Below, piece by piece: positions 20,101 through 33,963 of a stretch of DNA of 64,000 nucleotides (its first letter is position 1; each line of letters begins with the position of its first letter). Source of the stretch: Candidatus Nitrotoga arctica. Its GTDB lineage: Bacteria; Pseudomonadota; Gammaproteobacteria; Burkholderiales; Gallionellaceae. Under the pieces are notes generated by a model. That model was not told the DNA's origin. It did no database searches and worked only from the letters and a program-made list of their open reading frames with translations. The stretch covers positions 3,038,001-3,102,000 of the forward strand of contig NZ_OU912926.1 of assembly GCF_918378365.1 (NCBI RefSeq), written 5' to 3'. The translations under genes and the position numbers were made by a program.

Positions 20101-20198
20101 TCGTGGTGATCGGCGGCCTGGTTACTTCTACCTTACTCACGTTAGTGGTACTACCGACGTTGTACAAGTGGTTTGAGGAAAAAAGCGTTGAGGCATAG
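17103..20198 (+). CDS. CzcA/CusA-family heavy-metal RND transporter
   Basis: The inner-membrane proton-driven pump of the tripartite system, 1031 residues with 12 predicted helices and two large periplasmic loops. The TM4 region reads GGLAIATGLIVDGSVVVVEN. The D and E of VDG...VEN, which are essential for proton relay in CzcA, are present. The first Asp of the CzcA DFG motif is replaced by Ala/Thr, as in CusA-like pumps. The periplasmic phrase around ADSQSQNESTPIVSLKP lacks the CusA Met. Metal specificity therefore cannot be read directly. Gene order C-B-A with overlapping or abutting ends indicates a single operon. Confidence 0.93.
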   Translation: MLESLIQAALKQRLVLVVVAVCLVAFGLDATRKLSVDAFPDVTNVQVQIATEALGRSPEEVERFVTVPLEMAMTGLPGLEEMRSLNKPGLSLITLVFTDATNVYFARQLVMERLIEVGGRMPQNVTPVLGPLSTGLGEVYQYTLEHPDDGERVLSQEELTKRRITQDWVVRPLLRGIPGVAEINSQGGYVKQYQALVNPDRMRHYKVTLQEIYQALARNNANSGGGVLPRYAEQYLIRGIGLIKTLDDIRMIVLKEQSGVPVLMRDVAEVTIGHEVRYGALLKNGITESVGGIVMMIRAGNAKEIVSRVKQRVAEINDKGMLPGGLKIIPYYDRSELVDAAVKTVMKVLLEGVVLVIIVLFLFLGDVRSSLIVVASLLLTPLITFMVMNHYGLSANLMSLGGLAIATGLIVDGSVVVVENTFQRLAERKDISRMQIVLDAASEVATPVVFGISIIILVFLPLMTLEGMEGKMFAPLAFTIAIALFVSLILALTLTPVLCSYLLKGKEEHDTRLVAFMKKPYLRLLDWTLTNGRKTIIISGGAFVGALLLLPLLGTAFIPEMKEGSIVPGINRVPNISLEESIKIEMEAMRMVMQVPGVKSAFSGVGRGESPADSQSQNESTPIVSLKPRDEWPKGWTQDDIADAIRDKVKTLPGVQIVMAQPISDRVDEMVTGVRSDVAIKLFGDDMDTLKLKADAIAKVATSIKGAQDLRVERVTGQQYLSINIDRHAIARHGLNVADINDVIETAIGGRTTTEIFEGERRFSAVVRLPERFRNSLGEIHDLRVISPNGAHVALEDLATISVLDGPAQISREKAKRRIVVGVNVKGRDLGGFVAELQLAVDAKIKLPEGYYLEWGGQFQNMERAMGHLMVIVPVTIAAIFFLLFLLFGSLRYASLIIMVLPFASIGGVVSLFLTGEYLSVPASVGFIALWGIAVLNGVVLVSYIRTLRDKGMSQSEAVIQGCRQRFRPVLMTATVAMLGLIPMLFATGPGSEVQRPLAIVVIGGLVTSTLLTLVVLPTLYKWFEEKSVEA

Positions 20199-20339
20199 TT
20201 AGGACGATTTATATCCGATATGAACTCACCCAACTTCAACTATTCAATCGATCTATGCATGACCGACTCAATAGTTTACTAATTCAAATTTAGTAGAGGC
20301 GGCTATACTGTCGGTTCATAGAATTAAAGTTTATAAACC

Positions 20340-20849
20340 ATGATTGAAATAACCCTTGCCACAATTATCATCACGATTATCGTCGTTCTCACACTGCGTA
20401 ACACTAAGCGCGCAGTGCTTGAGAATCCTCTTATTCTCAATCGCACAGGGCAATATCACGCGACATTGGCACCCAAGCTGAATATCGCGCAAACATTTAT
20501 TGAAGCCATCGCTAAACAGCTACCAGGCCCGCGTGATGAAAGCCAAAACAGCTCAACGCAATGTTTCGAGGTGCGTGATCCAGAAGCCGTTACAATTGGT
20601 CAGGAACTCTATCTGCTGGCCATCACAATGCGTAACGGCCTGCTGTATTTTCAGGCCATCGTCCCGCGTCCATTGATCAGTGACCAAGATAGTTATTTCA
20701 ATATGCTGATGGAATCCGCTCACAGCGCTCTTGCATCTATCCCTGCTACGGGTGGCATACATAACACAGAGGTGGATGAATACATCATTGCGGCCGCGAA
20801 TACAGCGGCAGGAACATTGAGCATCGACATAAAACAGCAGGTGTTTTAA
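20340..20849 (+). CDS. Hypothetical single-pass membrane protein
   Basis: 169 residues. Residues 3-19 form one hydrophobic helix (IEITLATIIITIIVVLTL), followed by a soluble domain of mixed helices and strands (LYLLAITMRNGLLYFQAIVP). No known motif is recognised. It is 140 bases after the efflux pump with no obvious terminator between, and convergent with pcm. Composition is like its neighbours, so it appears to be a resident gene of unknown role. Confidence 0.6.
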   Translation: MIEITLATIIITIIVVLTLRNTKRAVLENPLILNRTGQYHATLAPKLNIAQTFIEAIAKQLPGPRDESQNSSTQCFEVRDPEAVTIGQELYLLAITMRNGLLYFQAIVPRPLISDQDSYFNMLMESAHSALASIPATGGIHNTEVDEYIIAAANTAAGTLSIDIKQQVF

Positions 20850-20897
20850 AGCGCCCGATTAACCCTATCGCCAGTACTATTTTTTACAATAGCAACA

Positions 20898-21548
20898 TCA
20901 AAAAACGAAACGCTTAGGTTGCAGCGTGTTTTGCAGTGGCGCAATGGATGTCTCGAACAGGGTAACTCTCTCTAATATATTGGGTGCCACACAAGTAATC
21001 AGATCAGCATGCATCGCCGGAGCATCACCAATGATGGCAAACAGACGGCCACCTGGTTTCAAGCTGTTCTGGAATGCTTCCGGTAAGATTGGTACTGAGC
21101 CTGTCAATACGATTACATCGTAAGAACCCGGCCAGCCTTGCGCCGCATCGCCCAGTGCCAAGGTTACATTATTAATATGATGCGCCGCCAAATTCTTTTC
21201 CGCAAAAGCATGCAGTTCCGGCACGATCTCAACGCTGGTCACATGCATCGCAAGATGAGAGAGCAAAGCAGTCAGGTAACCACTGCCGCTACCAACTTCC
21301 AGCACGCGATCGTTGCGCCCAAGCTGCAATGCCTGCAATGCGCGCGCTTCCATCTTGGGCTGCCACATTGAAACCTCATGTCCCAATGGAATTTCCATAT
21401 CCATGAAAGCCATGCTTTGCCTTCCGGGCGGTACGAAACGTTCGCGTTTAATCTGGCTCAACAAATCCAGTACCCGCATATCCAGAACGTCCCAAGGCCG
21501 AATCTGTTGCTCCACCATATTAAAGCGCGCTTGTTCCACGTTACCCAT
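20898..21548 (-). CDS. pcm: Protein-L-isoaspartate O-methyltransferase
   Basis: It methylates isoaspartyl residues for repair of aged proteins. The 216-residue class I methyltransferase has motif I VLEVGSGSGYLTALL at about residues 80-95 and DVIVLTGSVP at motif II/IV. The N-terminus FNMVEQQIRPWDVLDMRVL and the bases FVPPGRQSMAF are typical of the family. The reading begins MGNVEQARF. It is convergent with the preceding hypothetical gene. Confidence 0.88.
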   Translation of the reverse strand: MGNVEQARFNMVEQQIRPWDVLDMRVLDLLSQIKRERFVPPGRQSMAFMDMEIPLGHEVSMWQPKMEARALQALQLGRNDRVLEVGSGSGYLTALLSHLAMHVTSVEIVPELHAFAEKNLAAHHINNVTLALGDAAQGWPGSYDVIVLTGSVPILPEAFQNSLKPGGRLFAIIGDAPAMHADLITCVAPNILERVTLFETSIAPLQNTLQPKRFVF

Positions 21549-21877
21549 CTCCGCTCTACTCCAAAATATTATCGATACTTTATATTAACAGTTTAGCAAG
21601 CTAACTGCTCGTGCTCAATAACAGCCCCTTTTCCCTTATCAGGCCATTTTCATGACCATAATTTACTTCATCCCAGATTGCCCATCTGCAAATTCCAGTG
21701 AATAACTGGCATAACGAATTTTGATGACATTTGTAATAGACCGAAAATGACTTTAGCTTTCTATTTAAATATCTATAACCACCCGCGCTTGAATCAACAG
21801 ACGCCCATCCAGTCAGTGCAAAATGTACACAGAAAAACCAGATTTATTTGTTAAACGTGTTTATAAACAGACGGGGC

Positions 21878-21997
21878 TTAACTGAAACGCAGCACCACCT
21901 TGTTAGCGCGTTTCAATCGGGTATTACCGGATACGTCGACGGTTCCGGTTAAAAAGACCTGCAAATCGGCCAGAGTATGCAGTTGTTCGTCGTTCAT
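21878..21997 (-). pseudogene. Truncated IS transposase N-terminus
   Basis: A 39-codon minus-strand frame reads MNDEQLHTLADLQVFLTGT then TRLKRANKVVLRFS. This resembles the first residues of transposases that begin NDEQLRTIEQVRDFLGGT and later have RLKRPDKGVVLRYL, with the middle deleted. It stops immediately. Short direct repeats lie just beyond its start (22040-22093), as expected of an insertion-sequence end. The identification is by motif memory only. Confidence 0.35.
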
Positions 21998-22039
21998 ATG
22001 ATTAACATCCCTCTCATATGATCAATCATGGCCGCTGCT

Positions 22040-22093
22040 CAGAGTCAAACTCCGTTGAATTCATGTACCCCGCTTAGAATCAAACCCCATTGG
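22040..22093. repeat. Two short direct repeats, probable IS-end remnants
   Basis: AGAGTCAAACTCCGTTG (about 22041-22057) and AGAATCAAACCCCATTG (about 22077-22093) match at all but three positions, 36 bases apart. Together with the adjacent transposase fragment they look like transposase-binding repeats at the terminus of a decayed insertion sequence. Confidence 0.4.
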
Positions 22094-22149
22094 ACAACGC
22101 TTATACTTGATGAAGACTTCTGTTTCATGGATAATCACTAGCTTCACTT

Positions 22150-22236
22150 GCCGGGATGGCGGAATTGGTAGACGCGCCGGACTCAAAATCCGGTGCTGGA
22201 AACAGTGTGAGGGTTCGAGTCCCTCTCCCGGCACCA
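22150..22236 (+). tRNA. tRNA-Leu (CAA)
   Basis: An 87-base class II tRNA begins GCCGGGATGGCGGAATTGG and ends with encoded CCA. The anticodon stem CCGGA/TCCGG encloses CTCAAAA, anticodon CAA. A long variable arm (TGCTGGAAACAGTGTG region) and the T arm GGGTTCGAGTCCC are intact. Confidence 0.97.
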
Positions 22237-22344
22237 ACTATAAATTCATTTCCAAACTGTCAACCAATTAAAGAACCGGAGCGTTAGTACCGCTGACAGT
22301 AAGTAATGTCATAATTTTTTAACCTAATTAGAATTGGAGTTCAT

Positions 22345-22548
22345 ATGAAACTGTTGTCCACACTGATCGCTGCTGTATTCGCCGTTGTTTCTTTCTCCGC
22401 TGTTGCTTCTGATGCTGCTGCCCCTGCTCCTGCTGCCACAGGAGCAGCAACGTCGGATCATGCTGCTCCTGCTAAAAAAGCTAAAAAAGCTAAAAAAGCT
22501 AAAAAAGCTGATGAAGCAGCTCCTGCAGCGGCTCCCGCGGCTCATTAA
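22345..22548 (+). CDS. Small exported Ala/Lys-rich repeat protein
   Basis: 67 residues with a clear signal peptide (MKLLSTLIAAVFAVVSFSAVAS, cleavage probably after AVA). A mature part of alanine and proline follows, around four KKA repeats, ending AAPAAAPAAH. The composition recalls acid-shock-type periplasmic proteins and histone-H1-like tails. There is a GGAG ribosome site, and a strong hairpin terminator lies 14 bases after the stop, so it is a self-contained transcription unit. Function is unknown. Confidence 0.75.
   Translation: MKLLSTLIAAVFAVVSFSAVASDAAAPAPAATGAATSDHAAPAKKAKKAKKAKKADEAAPAAAPAAH
22471..22506 (+). repeat. Four perfect 9-bp tandem repeats
   Basis: GCTAAAAAA is repeated four times in frame (Ala-Lys-Lys) inside the small exported protein. 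Because 9 is a multiple of 3, copy-number change would lengthen or shorten the basic segment without breaking the frame. Confidence 0.95.
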
Positions 22549-22561
22549 TTTTTTGAACCTT

Positions 22562-22592
22562 AAAAAAGGCAGGGGTAACCCTGCCTTTTTTA
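22562..22592 (+). terminator. Rho-independent terminator
   Basis: A tract AAAAAA, then GGCAGGG, a GTAA loop, CCCTGCC and TTTTTT form a textbook hairpin with U-tract just after the small Ala/Lys protein gene. Confidence 0.92.
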
Positions 22593-23051
22593 TTTCATCC
22601 GATTCTTTGCTTACACAATCTGAAATTGCCATGATATGGCTTGGAAACCTAAAGTCACAGTAACCTGTCGTTATCGAGCAGGACTGCAAAGTTCTTATTA
22701 TTGAGGAACACCCCGTGTTGTTCGACCAACCTGCTGACCATCTGGAACCTAATGAATCTCTGCAAGGAGCAGCGGTCCTAAAAGGATCAACTTATGAATT
22801 CAAGCTACAGTATCTGATTAACATTTTCCGCTGGCATACATTTGTGCATGGCACCACCTACCTCCACTTCACCTTCGCTGGACGCGCCTCGCCCATTGCT
22901 TGGAACAGAGGCACGCAGACTTAATACGTTCAATTTAGAATGACAGCGGAAGAGACCCAAGCCAGCAGCCACCACCGTAGCCCATCAGTACTGAGCTGCG
23001 TAGAGGATTATCTTTGCGAAAAACGCTATCCGCTAGACCCGCTGAGACTTT
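22593..23051. other. Intergenic region, no gene recognised
   Basis: About 460 bases lie before mnmA. A 69-codon plus-strand frame at 22715-22924 has no convincing ribosome site and matches nothing known. I see no tRNA or regulatory RNA. Confidence 0.4.
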
Positions 23052-24125
23052 ATGACTAAAGGATGTATTATCGTCGGCATATCCGGCGGAGTGGACTCCG
23101 CCGTTACTGCACTTCTGCTGAAACAGCAAGGCTATAAGGTCATTGGCCTCTTCATGAAAAACTGGGAAGATGACGATAGTGACGAGTATTGTTCCTCGCG
23201 CCAAGACTTGATAGATGCGGTCTCCATTGCCGACACCATCGGTATCCCCATCGAAACGGTGAATTTCGCCAAGGAATACAAGGATCGCGTATTCAGCCAT
23301 TTCTTGCGCGAATACGCGGCCGGGCACACGCCCAACCCGGACATCCTGTGCAATTCTGAAATAAAATTTAAGGCTTTTCTGGAACACGCAGTCAATCTAG
23401 GCGCAGATTCCATTGCTACTGGACATTATGCGCAGATACGCAAGATAGACGGCAATTATCAATTACTCAAAGCGATAGACAGCAGCAAGGATCAAAGCTA
23501 TTTTTTATATCGCTTGAATCAGATGCAATTGTCCAAAGCGATGTTCCCGCTGGGCGCACTGCTAAAGTCACAGGTGCGAGAAATCGCACGCCAGCACAAT
23601 CTATCCAACTACGCCAAGAAAGACAGCACTGGAATCTGCTTCATCGGCGAGCGTCCATTTCGCGAATTTCTTAACCGCTACCTGCCTGCCCAACCCGGCC
23701 CGATATACACACTCGATGGTCAAATGGTCGGAGAACATATGGGCCTATCGTTCTATACCATTGGCCAGCGTCAAGGCTTAGGTATTGGCGGACAAGGCCT
23801 ACCTTGGTTCGTAGCGGCCAAAAACATTGCGAACAATCACCTGATTGTAGTGCAAGGACACGATCATCCAGCTTTGCTGTCCACATTTCTTGATGCAACA
23901 GAAGTGCACTGGATTAATCACCATATACCTGATATTACGCGCAACTACACTGCTAAGATCCGTTATCGCCAAGCCGATGTAAGTTGCCACTTCAACACGA
24001 TCTCTAACACCCTTAGCAGCTTTAAATTTAGTGAAGTACAATGGGCTGTCACCCCAGGGCAATCGGTGGTAATTTACGATGGCGAAATCTGTCTAGGTGG
24101 TGGCATCATTGCAAATAATCAGTAA
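23052..24125 (+). CDS. mnmA: tRNA-specific 2-thiouridylase MnmA
   Basis: It thiolates U34 of tRNA-Lys, -Glu and -Gln using sulfur from the IscS-Tus relay. The 357-residue length is normal. The PP-loop ATPase motif is [12 protein letters not shown] at residue 8. The catalytic cysteines are in [12 protein letters not shown] and [12 protein letters not shown]. The central [11 protein letters not shown] and C-terminal [12 protein letters not shown] are family features. It is monocistronic in appearance, with purB 270 bases downstream. Confidence 0.97.
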   Translation: MTKGCIIVGISGGVDSAVTALLLKQQGYKVIGLFMKNWEDDDSDEYCSSRQDLIDAVSIADTIGIPIETVNFAKEYKDRVFSHFLREYAAGHTPNPDILCNSEIKFKAFLEHAVNLGADSIATGHYAQIRKIDGNYQLLKAIDSSKDQSYFLYRLNQMQLSKAMFPLGALLKSQVREIARQHNLSNYAKKDSTGICFIGERPFREFLNRYLPAQPGPIYTLDGQMVGEHMGLSFYTIGQRQGLGIGGQGLPWFVAAKNIANNHLIVVQGHDHPALLSTFLDATEVHWINHHIPDITRNYTAKIRYRQADVSCHFNTISNTLSSFKFSEVQWAVTPGQSVVIYDGEICLGGGIIANNQ

Positions 24126-24367
24126 TGATGGAGCACAATACAAACAACATTTTCTTTAATGTTACCAATTCATTACTTTAAAAAAAATTTTAAAAATTCG
24201 ACCAATTGCAATTGTCAATTTCTACAATTTTATTGTCAATGAATAAGTTGAATATCGTGTTAATTAACCGCTTTAGGCCAGCCCATACGTATAACATGAA
24301 CTTTCTGTTTCGGCCTTCAATGGACGACTGACTACCGGTAGCATCATTTCTAGCGATATGCCGTTAA

Positions 24368-25759
<1,392 letters not shown>

Positions 25760-25805
25760 ATCACATAATTTCACTTGAAAACTTTGTCTATAAATTCATC
25801 AAAAT

Positions 25806-25837
25806 AAAAAACCCTCTCACAATGGAGAGGGTTTTTT
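25806..25837. terminator. Bidirectional terminator between purB and the rRNA operon
   Basis: AAAAAACCCTCTC, loop ACAATG, GAGAGGGTTTTTT. This is a perfect 13-bp stem with an A-tract on one side and a T-tract on the other, so it can stop purB transcripts on the plus strand and rRNA transcripts on the minus strand. Confidence 0.9.
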
Positions 25838-25945
25838 ATTTATAAGGAGTCTGACGATTTACTCTCAAAATGAGAGGTCTTGATGGACTATAAACGACAA
25901 AGCCCTCACTTGGAGGGCTTTGTCGTTTATAAGGAGTCTGACGAT
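25838..25945 (-). repeat. Duplicated 5S rRNA 3' tail with hairpins between
   Basis: The 20 bases TTTATAAGGAGTCTGACGAT occur at 25926-25945, covering the 3' end of 5S rRNA, and again at 25838-25857. Between them are a small hairpin (CTCTC/GAGAG at 25862-25876) and the large palindrome at 25889-25931. It looks like a tandem duplication of the 5S tail together with its terminator. Confidence 0.85.
25889..25931 (-). terminator. Long palindrome, first rRNA-operon terminator
   Basis: A perfect 19-bp inverted repeat (TATAAACGACAAAGCCCTC and its complement) surrounds the 5-base loop ACTTG immediately downstream of 5S rRNA on the minus strand. The GC-rich core followed by an AT-rich outer stem suits a rho-independent terminator or an RNase III processing site. 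Confidence 0.8.
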
Positions 25946-26050
25946 GACCTACTTTCACATACGTATGTACACTATCATCGGCGCAAAGTCGTTTCACTGT
26001 CCTGTTCGAGATGGGAAGGAGTGGGGCCAACTTGCTATGGTCGTCAGACA
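25935..26050 (-). rRNA. rrf: 5S ribosomal RNA
   Basis: On the minus strand the sequence begins TGTCTGACGACCATAGCAAG and ends in the complementary CGTCAGAC. It holds the conserved core CCCATCTCGAACAGGACAG and GAAACGACTTTGCGCCGATG. About 116 bases; ends are judged by the terminal stem and may be off by one to three bases. Confidence 0.95.
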
Positions 26051-26157
26051 TAACTGTCGGCTAACTGGCTATCTGATTAAACAGATAATCAATCAGCCAT
26101 CAACTGGAAGAAGTAATTGGTTTTGATTGCAACGCAACTTGTAATATTTAATGTTAT

Positions 26158-29044
<2,887 letters not shown>

Positions 29045-29235
29045 CTATAACATTAAACCCTCAGTCTTTTAGAAACCAAAGCTTTTCGTTACAAGTTTTT
29101 TTGTCTTGCGTTTGTGACCGCTTCCATCCGACTTGAATGGTTACGGCTTGATACAATCAAAACCCAAGTTTTTCATGCACGCGCATTAACAGGTTGCCCT
29201 ATTAACGCTTGTGCGTGAATCACTTTTTACTTCTT

Positions 29236-29252
29236 CCAGATTTTTAAAGAAC
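29236..29252 (-). promoter_or_regulatory. boxA-like antitermination element in the 16S-23S spacer
   Basis: The minus strand reads GTTCTTTAAAAATCTGG, close to the boxA element that recruits NusB-NusE in rRNA spacers. It lies about 190 bases before 23S and downstream of the tRNA-Ala gene, the usual position. Confidence 0.65.
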
Positions 29253-29334
29253 TACTATTAGCAAAAGCCAATATCAAAACAAATAGCTTGGATATAGGTT
29301 CTTACTTTGAACATTATTAATGTGTCACGGTAAA

Positions 29335-29410
29335 TGGTGGAGGATGACGGGATCGAACCGACGACCCCCTGCTTGCAAAGCAGGTGCTCTCCCAGCTGAG
29401 CTAATCCCCC
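29335..29410 (-). tRNA. tRNA-Ala (TGC)
   Basis: A 76-base cloverleaf begins GGGGGATTAGCTCAGCTGG and ends with encoded CCA. The anticodon loop TTTGCAA reads TGC. It is the second spacer tRNA of the rRNA operon. Confidence 0.98.
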
Positions 29411-29415
29411 ATGCT

Positions 29416-29492
<77 letters not shown>

Positions 29493-29611
29493 TATTAAGC
29501 GTGAGAAGCGAGAGGTCAGGCATGAGAATCAAACCTCAGTCCTCACTCCAGCCACCTCACTACTTTAGTTTAGACAACCGATGAGTGTGGATACGTACGC
29601 CAAGGCTTCTC

Positions 29612-31154
<1,543 letters not shown>

Positions 31155-31344
31155 AATCTCTATGCTTAATTTGATCTGCCCTCGCAGGCAAATCGATCTC
31201 ACTCAAAGCGAATCAATATTTCATTTCTTCGACTTCGTGTGAGGTACTGCTTTTATGTCTTGAGTCATGATGATCATGCAAACTAATTCGCCTGACCATC
31301 AATACCTCAGCGCATGTACCCACACTCGTCGGTTGTCTGTAAAC

Positions 31345-31354
31345 TTTTAAAGAA
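31345..31354 (-). promoter_or_regulatory. boxA-like element in the rRNA leader
   Basis: The minus strand reads TTCTTTAAAA about 30 bases downstream of the promoter and 190 bases before 16S. It matches the spacer boxA at 29236-29252, as expected for the rRNA antitermination system. Confidence 0.6.
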
Positions 31355-31382
31355 CGGGCTGCCGTAGCAACGAGAGGGGCGC

Positions 31383-31410
31383 ATTATACAGAGCAAATAA
31401 CGATGGTCAA
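31383..31410 (-). promoter_or_regulatory. rRNA operon promoter
   Basis: The minus strand has TTGACC (31405-31410), a 16-base spacer and a perfect TATAAT (31383-31388), followed by a GC-rich discriminator GCGCCCC. A 16-base spacer and GC-rich discriminator are hallmarks of growth-rate and ppGpp-controlled rRNA promoters. Confidence 0.88.
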
Positions 31411-31725
31411 GCATTTTGTTGTGTAGCACGCAAATATACTTCTCAGACTTGTAGTACATGAATTCGTACTTAATCCGGTTAGCATAATCACGAGTGGGTT
31501 TAAAACGCATTGACGGCCCCTGCAGCCGCATTACGCTTCGATCAGACCTCTGCATAGGCAGCATAAACACGTCTAGAAGTTCTATCGTTTTTGTGCCATG
31601 ATTAGCCGTAGCCTCCTGAGCTGGAGGTGGGCTCTGTAATGATGGCCAGCAATATATGCATGTATTTTTATATTATTTAAAAACTGACGAACCAGAGATT
31701 CTGGCTTTTTTGAATTAAATTTAGA
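31411..31725. other. Intergenic region upstream of the rRNA promoter
   Basis: 315 bases between the rRNA promoter and the oxygenase gene. The part next to the -35 box is AT-rich enough for an UP element, but no clear Fis or UP consensus was assigned. No gene seen. Confidence 0.4.
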
Positions 31726-32331
31726 ATGAAAATTTTACATAGCAAAGATTACATAGCAAATAAATGTGGGGTATTCACAGAGGTCGCCAATGATATATAT
31801 TCGACTCCTTTTTGGACGCCTGAATATTGTGCAGATCTTATTAAAGAGTTAGATTCAAGACCAGAATTATTTTATGCGCACAATCCAGATGGGTATTCCA
31901 CTTCTGAACTTAACCTTCATAATTTGAGCAGAGTATTTTCAATAGATATTTGCAAGCAAATTATGGGCAAATGCCTACCTTCGCTTCTTTATGTATTTCC
32001 ACTGTTGAATATCCTAGGATTTACCTCTCCTTATTTTGTACGTTACGGAGAAAATGATGCAAAGAATATGAAGCTACATCATGACGTCTCTATGGTGTCA
32101 ATGCTTGTAAAGCTTAATGATGGCTTTACTGGGGGCGACCTTGTTTTTCCTCGACAAGATTACAATAACAAAAATCTTCCCGTTGGACATGCTCTTTTTT
32201 GGCCGGGACAGGTTACGCACCCCCATCAAGTTCTTGACGTAACATCTGGAACTAAATTCTCATTAACTGTTTGGGCATGGCCTGTTCCATGGTCTTCTGA
32301 ATATGGAATTTCCGTTGAGGATTTAAAATAA
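31726..32331 (+). CDS. 2-oxoglutarate/Fe(II)-dependent dioxygenase (prolyl-4-hydroxylase-like)
   Basis: A 201-residue protein of the 2OG-Fe(II) oxygenase fold. The iron ligands appear as H-x-D in KLHHDVSMVSMLVKLND and the distal His in PGQVTHPHQVLDV. The 2-oxoglutarate-binding basic residue follows in GTKFSLTVWAW. Between them, FTGGDLVFPRQDYN is the typical second strand region. The substrate is unknown. The gene is clearly more AT-rich than its surroundings and stands alone beside the rRNA promoter, suggesting horizontal acquisition. Confidence 0.82.
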   Translation: MKILHSKDYIANKCGVFTEVANDIYSTPFWTPEYCADLIKELDSRPELFYAHNPDGYSTSELNLHNLSRVFSIDICKQIMGKCLPSLLYVFPLLNILGFTSPYFVRYGENDAKNMKLHHDVSMVSMLVKLNDGFTGGDLVFPRQDYNNKNLPVGHALFWPGQVTHPHQVLDVTSGTKFSLTVWAWPVPWSSEYGISVEDLK

Positions 32332-32569
32332 CGCGGATTCAATTTCAAAGTTCACCTCTTGCTGCTGGCTGTTTTGCATTCCATAAATTCTAGTTTGATC
32401 TTGTCAGATCCACTTCAATTCCAGTAAGCGGCCTCAGCACCTTACCGGTTTCTCTCAAATTGCCTGCCTACACCCCTTTTACCCAGTTCGATCGAGTCAA
32501 AAGCAGGAACCTCGCGCTTACTCCTTGCCCACTCTTGAGCCGGCTGTCGTCCTGGAAGCCAGAGTTCGG

Positions 32570-33417
32570 TCAATTCACGCAGAAAGCAAACACGCTTGGA
32601 CAGGCTTTACTCAACCCGCCCGCCGGATCAGCGCGCAATGCAGGCTGGTTCAATATGTCGAGCACCTGCGGGAAATACCTCGATCTATCCGGTGGGCGCG
32701 CCCAAAAAATGTAATTGGCTTTCAGGCGATCGCGCGCAAAGTCATAGAGCTGGTCCACGCGGGGCGCTTCATCGGCTGAGCCACCATGCCGTGCGGCGAT
32801 ATAATTACCCGCCGCAACCATCGGCGCCAAGGGCACTATGCCGGCAAGCTTGGGGTAATAGCTGTAAACAAGCATTCGTAAACCTGCGGGTTCCACAACT
32901 TCAAATTGCTGCCACGCCGCCCGGTTCGCCTTTGGCCATTCACCGCGCCCGGACCTGCCGGGAACTTGAACACAGCACCTTCGGACTGCGGATCATTGAG
33001 CACATAGTCGGGCACGATAGGAACTTCATTGGGATAGCCGAAACTTTTTGTTTCCACCAGCAAGATCAATTGCTTGTGGTGCGCGGCCAGTTCGCTCAAA
33101 TGCTTTTCTATCGCGCTGAAATCGTAGTTGCCCCTGGTGGGTTCGAGTTCAGACCAGGTGAAACGAAGCAACACACCGCGCAACGCAGGGGTGGCATCAA
33201 GATCGACGTACAGGCCTTTGAGATACGCCGACTTGTCGTTTTGCTTTTTGTCCACTGCCGCATAATGGCCAGGGTGCCATTTGACTGCGCCCGGCGCCAA
33301 CGACGAGATGGAGGCCGAAGTCGCCACCCCTTCAGCTCCCTACACCAACATCGTACCCAGCCCCATGCACAGGCTGACGAGCACAACAAATAACTTCGGA
33401 CAGTAAGCGTTTTTCAT
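32570..33417 (-). pseudogene. Broken secreted glycoside-hydrolase-like gene
   Basis: On the minus strand an AAGAGG ribosome site precedes MKNAYCPKLFVVLVSLCMGL, a signal peptide. An in-frame TAG (33340-33342) then interrupts the reading. The same frame resumes with a TIM-barrel-like segment (GVLLRFTWSELEPTRGNYDF, then HHKQLILLVETKSFGYP). At about 32880 the frame shifts and part of the domain is missing before the remaining MLVYSYYPKLAGIVPLAPMV and RANYIFWARPP-like C-terminus (actual text KANYIFWARPPDRSRYF). One nonsense mutation plus a frameshift or deletion make it non-functional. The W..LEP..G.YDFS pattern is shared by several glycosidase clans, so the family is not fixed. Confidence 0.75.
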
Positions 33418-33963
33418 AGGCAACCTCTTGAGAGTTAGAGCGGATGATTTAGGAGCGGCCTGCATCCGAATGAAGATGGGTTTGGCAACACTACTTGCTT
33501 GACCACGTGCTATCGACACTCCTTGCTGTAGGTCACTCTCAGTATGCCTTGCTTCATTTGACACTTCCGATTCAAGTTTAACCAAACATTGGTGTCCATT
33601 TTTTTCAATTTACCTCAATCTGGGGCATAACTGAAGAAAACTGGTCTAATGAATTAAGCTAGGTTAAAAAAAACCAACTGGGGAAATAATCGATCTAATT
33701 AGTAACCTTTGCGGTCAACAAAATACTGATAAATAAAAAAACCTTATGGTTTTTTAAAGTAATGAAACGATTTTACTTGAGGTAAAATAAAAAATTATCT
33801 CAAACTACATGTAATAATATTATGTTCTATAAATAATAGTTTACATTTTTATGGCTATTTAAATATATCAAAAATACCCACATAAATTGCAAGCTCCATG
33901 TAGTTTTACAAATGAGTGATTATTTACCCCACTTGATAACGAACATAAAAGAATCTGCTCAAC
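33418..33963. other. AT-rich intergenic region before tyrS
   Basis: 546 bases without a recognised gene. From about 33650 it is very AT-rich. Several TATAAT-like and AATAAT-like words occur, so the tyrS promoter probably lies here, but I could not choose one. No T-box or other leader RNA was recognised. Confidence 0.4.
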
